Of a stretch of 13,659 nt of DNA, positions 8,577-13,659 are shown piece after piece. Source of the stretch: Discostella pseudostelligera (lineage: Eukaryota; Bacillariophyta; Thalassiosirophyceae; Thalassiosirales; Thalassiosiraceae); NCBI GenBank assembly GCA_036940085.1, contig JALLBK010000601.1:1-13659 (forward strand). The letters run 5' to 3'. Positions within the stretch are counted from its first letter, which is position 1; the number at the start of each line of letters is the position of its first letter. A program made the translations under genes and the position numbers. The notes below the pieces were generated by a model, which made no database searches, was not told the origin of the DNA, and worked only from the letters and a program-made list of their open reading frames with translations.

Positions 8577-8746
8577 GGGCCCCTGTTAGATATTAGCCAA
8601 ATCAGCATGCATTAATACCATAACACATACCCAATATTCGTAGGATAACGAAGTGGCTCAAGTAAATTAGCGAATTCTATCTCTCAACACAGCATTTTCA
8701 ATAACGCAAGCAATGTCCTCCCCACAACTCTCTTGAAAGAACTTCA
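8577..8746. other. Short convergent 3' intergenic region
   Basis: 170 bases between the stop codons of the SET gene (+) and the CSRNP-like gene (-). It must hold both 3' ends. I see no coding sequence, repeat or clear hairpin in it. Confidence 0.6.
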
Positions 8747-11060
8747 CTACTTCTCCACAACAGCATTCTTAGCGACATACTGTTTTCGGTACTTTGCAAT
8801 CTCCTCAAAATTCACAATGTACATCCCATTAATATTTCCACACCGTGATTTCATAACCTCCACAGCCTGATCATGAATTCCGCTTGTCGAATGTGGATTA
8901 TTATTAGCACCATGGGCAACATCATGGGAAGCATGCCAGCACGAGCACGTATCTGCCTGACACCCAATCCCATTCTTCACGCACGGACAGTCATTACCCC
9001 AACAACACGGCTCATTTTCAATTGTATCATGCAACAGAATTTCCATCTTTTCACGTGACATGTTCTCATTGGATTTATTCAACAATCCACGACGCCTTAA
9101 TTCTTCGCAGACTTTACGCTCTGGCATTCGTCGATGACTTCCCTTCTTCTTATGATGTGATTTATCAGTCGATCCTGGTAGGAAGACATGCAGTTTGCGA
9201 CAGGAGCATCCCAAGTTGGCTGGATCGGACCGTTGGATGCGTAATGTTTCGAGCTCATGCTGTATGTGCTGTGTGATGGCAGTGTCGGCCGGATCTAGCG
9301 GATTGGATTCATGATCGTTCATTATGTTGTTATTTGCATTTTCATCACTGACAACAACTTGACAGATATTCATCAAGTGATCATCTCGCAGCAAGATCTT
9401 ACGACGAGCATCTTCCGACAGTGTCGCAAAGAGTGGATTCCTACCTCCCTGTTCATGATACAGCTCCTCCTCTTCCGTGACAGTGTGGTCTATCTTGTCA
9501 CCATGATGGCAGTCTTTGTTACTACTTGTACTACCACCACTCCCTTTGTGCTGTTTGAGAACATGACAAATCTTCTTCTTGTAATCAAACGGACGTGTTT
9601 CCAACTCTCCCGTCGGCATGGTTATTGGTTGATTCAATAGACGTTCCAGCTCTTCTTTGTCCTCGGCACTCATTTCCATCTTATACGATCCACTGCTGCG
9701 ATTCCTTCCCCCGCTTTTGCCTCCTCCTCCACCTCCTCCGGTGCCAAAACTTCCCGAGCGTCCTTTCGCAGCATAATTCCTGCGAGTATTATGATGATTG
9801 GTATTATTGTGATGGAAATTCTTATTCATATGCTTTCGTTCCCATTCTTTCTCAAACTTACGCCGTCGATGATTTCGTATCAGTTGGATATATCGTTGTT
9901 GCAATTCGATTTGTTTCCGTGCTTCAAAGTCATCAATGGTGAACAATGAGTTGGGTGAGTGGTGGAAGTGTGGGGATGATGTTGATGATGGTGTAGTAGG
10001 TGAGTGCATTCCATTGGAAGATGCGGTGGATAATGGTAACGACAAGTTTGATGATGCCATGTTCTTTGGAGATGAATTGCAACCCCGATTGCGTTGGGTT
10101 GGTGACGATGAAGGAGTGTTACATTGATTACCAGTGTTACCACCACCCACCACAACCTCCATTTCATGATCGTTCTTGGTAGCAGCACGCCCAAAACCAG
10201 TGGCGGTAGCTACTACTCTATTCGAAAGTCCCAATGGCCATCCTCCATCTAATGGAACAACATGCGTTCCCAGTGTTCGTGCGTAGTGTTCGACGGAAAC
10301 AGTGCCAAATGAAATGGATTTACTTGGCGATTTTTTTGGTATTTGTTGCTCGATTGCATCGGTAGTTGGAATAGCTGCGGTAAAAGAGGTGGTGACGGAG
10401 GATGGATCCGTTGTGGTTACAACGCCTGCAGCAGCTTCGACAACAGCTTCTACTTCCAGCAACTGGTCAGCATCATCTTTATCTTCATCTTCATCTCCCT
10501 CGTCCAAACTACTTGCATTGCTTGATTTCTTTGTCTTTTTCTTCTTCTTCTTCTTCTTCTTNTTCATCTCCCTCGTCCAAACTACTTGCATTGCTTGATT
10601 TCTTTGTCTTTTTCTTCTTCTTCTTCTTCTTCTTTTTCTTCTTTTTCCTAGTCTCACCGTCTGTTGTTGTTTCCTCCATCGTTTCATCTTCGTTTTGCTC
10701 AAACTGATTCTCATCAACTTCCATGGAAATAATTTCAGTATCATCCACCTCCATCTCGTCTTGGGGTGGCAATAATAATTTCGGAGAACATTTTGCCGCT
10801 GTGTCGATTTTGAAATGGTCGAATCGAGCATTGCTATCATTATCATGATCATGATCATGGGACAAATGACCATTTCCATGATTTATTACGGCTGAGGGAG
10901 AGCAGGATGCAGCCCCGATACCACCGCCACCCGCCGTGACCATGGTCATGTAATAATTCCGCCGACGATAATAATCTTCATCATCATGCTCATCCTCGTC
11001 CGACGATGAATCTTCAATTACCAGATTGTAGGAAGCCGACGGCGGCGGTGGAGGGGGCAT
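8747..11060 (-). CDS. CSRNP-like cysteine-rich protein (frame broken by an assembly duplication)
   Basis: As given, the frame from ATG 11058-11060 fails shortly after the N at 10562, while a second minus frame carries the rest to the stop at 8747. Collapsing the 73-base duplication joins them exactly into 746 residues (numbering below). The N-terminus is proline-, acid- and lysine-rich (poly-Lys, then SSNASSLDEGDEDED). Residues 222-253 (SISFGTVSVEHYARTLG, then a Gly-Gly/LGLS stretch) and the later FTIDDFEARK resemble the first conserved block of animal CSRNP/AXUD1 proteins. The C-terminus carries GCSCRK (593-598), CCWGNDCPCVKNGIGCQAD (661-679), CSC (681-683) and CGN-x2-G (716-721), the order of the CSRNP cysteine domain. 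About 60 residues separate the first CxC from the rest and include a SAP-like helical stretch (VCEELRRRGLL, MSREKMEILL). CSRNPs are nuclear DNA-binding activators, so a nuclear role is inferred. A tesmin/TSO1 CXC protein is the alternative. There is no visible intron. Confidence 0.75.
10490..10634. repeat. Exact 72-base tandem duplication separated by a single N (probable misassembly)
   Basis: Positions 10490-10561 are identical to 10563-10634, with the only ambiguous base of the window (N, 10562) between them. Both copies end in a CTT repeat coding poly-Lys. The 73-base period shifts the frame by one and is precisely what breaks the CSRNP-like gene. Two contig ends that overlap but were placed side by side would give this pattern. 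Confidence 0.9.
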
Positions 11061-11238
11061 AGTGCGCTTCTTTGCTGGGACGAATTACTATTAGGGCAGG
11101 ACGTCGACCGCGGCAGTCAACACCAACACTACTAGAGATACGACACGCTACGGTTCGATCTGGCTGCTGTCGCGGCTACGATATGTTGTTGTTGTGGGGG
11201 CTGGGGTGATGCATGATGTGTGCCTCTCAATGGCTTGC

Positions 11239-11251
11239 TCTCCCGCCAAAA
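11239..11251 (+). promoter_or_regulatory. E2F-like site TCTCCCGCCAAAA
   Basis: A single TCTCCCGCCAAAA, close to the E2F consensus and identical over CTCCCGCCAA to two sites in the 3394-3527 cluster. It lies about 180 bases upstream of the CSRNP-like ATG and about 460 bases upstream of the NAA10-like ATG. Confidence 0.45.
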
Positions 11252-11380
11252 TGCTGAGATAGGAATTGGTAGATTGGCTCGTACGTGATTCTTTGGTAAT
11301 ACTCTACATACATATGTCAGAATCAATACATTTGTGATTTCTCATTCATGTACTGATTCCGACATAGGTTTTGACCCATT

Positions 11381-11443
11381 ATTCAAATTTGAATCTATTC
11401 AAATTCAATTGCGAGAAAATGTAAATTATTCAAATGCGAGAAA
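11381..11443 (+). repeat. ATTCAAAT / GCGAGAAA repeat block
   Basis: ATTCAAAT occurs at 11381-11388, 11397-11404 and 11428-11435. GCGAGAAA occurs at 11411-11418 and 11436-11443. The first ATTCAAAT is half of a 14-base perfect palindrome, ATTCAAATTTGAAT, at 11381-11394. The two words pair in the same order twice, with six bases between them in the first copy and none in the second. This may be a protein-binding array; function unknown. Confidence 0.55.
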
Positions 11444-11709
11444 GCGAAATTGTACGGAGGTACGGTAGGTAGATACCGTTGGATCTTTCCGCTCTTGAAG
11501 AGACACGTCACGATGGCGCTCACAACAACAATCACCGGGCACACCGCACCGGGTACGACGACATGTTCCACATCGACATCGTCGATCATCGATGACCATG
11601 AGAAGAACATCTCCCCCGCCGCCCCCCTCGTTCCATTCAAGTTGTTCGGCAGCTCCACCGCAAATAATAGCATTAATGAAAGGAGAGAGAGGTTGAATAT
11701 AATACTAAT

Positions 11710-13627
11710 ATGAAACCCAATCTCCTAATGATCTGCTTTTTACTCCGCTCCAACGCCGCGGCATTTGCCACCCATCCAGCTTCTGCGGCGGGACGGGTCA
11801 TCGTCGTCGTTGGAAGAGAGAGCGGAGGCAGCAGCGTCAGCGTCGGCAGACGAGCAGCGGGGTCGACATCATCGTCGTCAGCGTTGGGATTATTCGTTCG
11901 TGGTGGTGGGAAGAGATCTGCTGCTTCTTCTTCCGCCGTCGCCACGAACCCCACAACATTTACATCATCTTCGTCATCATCCCTCCATGATGACAAGGCG
12001 AGTGCTATTATTTCGAGAAGCTGTGAAGCCGCATCCACATCAACTTCAACCAGGATGCACCGTCGTCAATCATCCTCATTCAACAACGACGTGTACCACG
12101 ACGATGTCTCTGCAGCAGCATCATCATCAGCAGCAGCAGCAGCAACAACATCAACAACGCCGCTCGCGACATTGCCACCCGCATCCATCATCGAGAAAGG
12201 AGGGGGGTACATTGCCTTTCGGCTCGCTCGACGTACAGATGTCGAACAAATCCAAAATTGCAATCTAGCCACACTGCCGGAGAATTACAATGCTAATTTT
12301 TACGTGAATCATATGCGCACTTGGCCGGAATTGACACTTGTGGCGGAACATATACCGGATGGGTATGATATTACTAGGGAAGAGGAAGGAGGAGGAGGAG
12401 GAGGAGCAATGGGTAGGAGTGAGAAAATTACACCTCTCAGTGACTACATTCGTGGAAGGAGGCAACGATTAGATGATGCCGGTAGTAGTGCTAGTAGTAG
12501 ACCACAAACAGAAATTATCGGATATATATTGGGAAAGATTGAAGAACGTCCCATCAAACCACCGCCAAGGCAAATATTCCCTCCCTCGAAGGTGGTGCCA
12601 CTATACAATACCGATGATTACTACTGCGATGATGACGATCACCACGATGAAGAGACATTGTTGCGATACCTAAAGGGCTCACGACGACAGCCCTCACGTC
12701 CACAACAACGTCCACCTCGACTATCTCCACCTCCTCCTCCTCCACTAACCGAGAAAATTGGACATGTCACCTCCCTGGCCGTGCATTCCCACGCACGTCG
12801 CCTCGGCATTGCCACAACATTATTATCTCAATTGCATTATCATTTGGTGGAATGTCATGGCGCACAATCGGTGGGATTGCATGTTAGGATTAGTAATAAG
12901 GCCGCGGTACGATTGTATTGTGAGGAGGGGTATGATGTGGCAGATATTATACCGTTTTATTATGGTGATGGAGAGTGAGTAGCGACTGTTCTCTGTTTAT
13001 GGCATTTTTTTGCATTGGGTCCACATTCAGTGTCTCACTGAAAAGTGTTGAACATTATTTCTTATCCTCATATATTTTCAATCATTGTCCTTGACATCGG
13101 GACGATGCAGAGATGCATATTTCATGAGAAAGGATTTAAATAGGAATGCTATTGTGGAGAAATCAGACGTGGTCTCAAAGTCTGAGCGTCCAATTCAGCA
13201 GCAACAACATCAACAACAACAGCGGAGAGGAGAAAAAGAGCGTAACGAATGGTTAAATCGGGATGCCATCCGTAATGGCAGCTTCTTCGAGGGTAGAAAG
13301 AATATGAGAGAATTGGAAGAACAACGTGCAAATACACTTGGCAGCATGACTGGCAGTAGTAGTAGCAGCAACATCAGCAGCAGCGGGAGAAGTAGTCGTA
13401 ACAACAATCTCAATGCGCCACCTTCGATACCAGGACAATTTCGGCGTAGCTTTCATGCTCTGATGCAGCATCAACATCGAGATGGATTCAATATCTCGTC
13501 GTCTCCTCCGTGGGAGGTTGGACCGGAAGGATTACGACTACCAAGATATAGGAAAGTGGCGGTGAGGGCAGAATCACATCCGACAGATGTTGTATCAGTA
13601 CGAAAGGAGGATAATATGAATAGATGA
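11710..13627 (+). CDS. NAA10: NAA10/ARD1-like N-alpha-acetyltransferase with a putative plastid-targeting extension
   Basis: Two exons, 11710-12974 and 13111-13627, coding 593 residues. From residue 167 the protein follows NAA10, the catalytic subunit of NatA: FRLARRTDVEQIQNCNLATL, PENY, the WPEL block, IIGYILGKIEE (269-279), IGHVTSLAVHSHARRLGIA with the acetyl-CoA loop R363-R-L-G-I-A368, LHVRISNKAAVRLY and YYGDGEDAYFMRKDL (up to 431). NatA acetylates protein N-termini at the ribosome in the cytosol. Two low-complexity inserts lie inside the fold (about 220-267 and 284-350), and a Gln/Ser-rich tail of about 160 residues follows it. The first 166 residues are not NAA10. They begin MKPNLLMICFLLRSNAAAFA, a short signal peptide then AAA-F-A-T like the diatom plastid ASAFAP cleavage motif, followed by a Ser/Arg-rich stretch. 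A stop at 11677-11679 makes this ATG the first in frame. The enzyme class is near certain; plastid location is inference. Confidence 0.9.
12975..13110 (+). other. Intron of the NAA10-like gene
   Basis: Donor GTGAGT at 12975 after GA; acceptor GATGCAG ending at 13110. It is 136 bases. Splicing rebuilds a GAA codon and joins YYGDGE to DAYFMRKDL, the conserved NAA10 sequence spanning this point. Without splicing the frame ends at TGA 12976-12978, just after GDGE. Confidence 0.93.
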
Positions 13628-13659
13628 ATGTAAACTTTTAATTAATGAAGCCTGGAGCT

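Larger units (their letters stand above)
11061..11709. promoter_or_regulatory. Divergent promoter region between the CSRNP-like and NAA10-like genes
   Basis: 649 bases between the two start codons. It holds one E2F-like site (11239-11251), an AT-rich repeat block (11381-11443), an inverted repeat ACGGTA-6-TACCGT (11462-11479) and an ACGTCA core (11505-11510), which is the reverse complement of the TGACGT bZIP/CRE core. Open frames in it are short and show no recognisable protein. An in-frame stop at 11677-11679 closes the region before the NAA10-like ATG. Confidence 0.6.

Noticed and set aside
10509..10640. CTT/TTC repeat on both sides of the N considered as a natural minisatellite
   Set aside because: The duplicated unit includes non-repetitive sequence that is perfectly identical and is bounded by an N, and it breaks a reading frame that collapses cleanly to one copy, so an assembly error is the simpler explanation.
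11450..11713. Plus-strand frame of 87 codons upstream of the NAA10-like gene
   Set aside because: Low-complexity Thr/Ser composition, no homology that I recognise, and it ends overlapping the NAA10-like ATG; it could at most be an upstream frame in the leader.
13085..13627. An independent gene of 180 codons at the right edge
   Set aside because: Its DAYFMRKDL directly continues the NAA10 sequence YYGDGE across a GTGAGT...CAG intron, so it is exon 2 of the NAA10-like gene.

Overview
The window looks like nuclear DNA of a stramenopile alga, most likely a diatom. It holds six eukaryotic protein genes, four short GT-AG introns (69 to 136 bases), many trinucleotide-repeat tracts inside coding regions, and one protein whose N-terminus resembles a diatom plastid-targeting presequence. 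I see no rRNA, tRNA, CRISPR array or transposon. The diatom assignment is an inference from these traits, not from a database match.

Layout. (1) 5-2203, +: the b subunit of translation initiation factor eIF3, intronless, its promoter lying outside the window. (2) 2325-3302, -: a membrane-anchored protein with a degenerate Nudix box, convergent with eIF3b. (3) 3303-3778: a divergent promoter with six E2F-like CCCGCC elements. (4) 3779-6065, +, two introns: a RING / TRAF-type zinc-finger protein whose third exon adds about seven hydrophobic segments. (5) 6390-8576, +, one intron: a SET-domain protein of the Rubisco-methyltransferase/SETD3 kind, with an altered NH motif. (6) 8747-11060, -: a protein resembling animal CSRNP (cysteine/serine-rich nuclear protein) factors. 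Its frame is broken by an exact 72-base duplication around a single N at 10562, almost certainly an assembly error. (7) 11061-11709: a second divergent promoter with one E2F-like site and ATTCAAAT repeats. (8) 11710-13627, +, one intron: an N-alpha-acetyltransferase very close to NAA10/ARD1 in its core, but with a long N-terminal extension that starts like a signal peptide followed by an AAAFAT motif.

The genes do not form one pathway. They alternate as convergent and divergent pairs, as in a compact protist genome, and share housekeeping or regulatory themes: translation, N-terminal acetylation, lysine or histidine methylation, ubiquitin ligation and transcription. The points most worth following are the possible plastid NAA10-like enzyme, the CSRNP-like factor outside animals, the membrane-fused RING/TRAF protein, the E2F-like promoter cluster and the misassembly.
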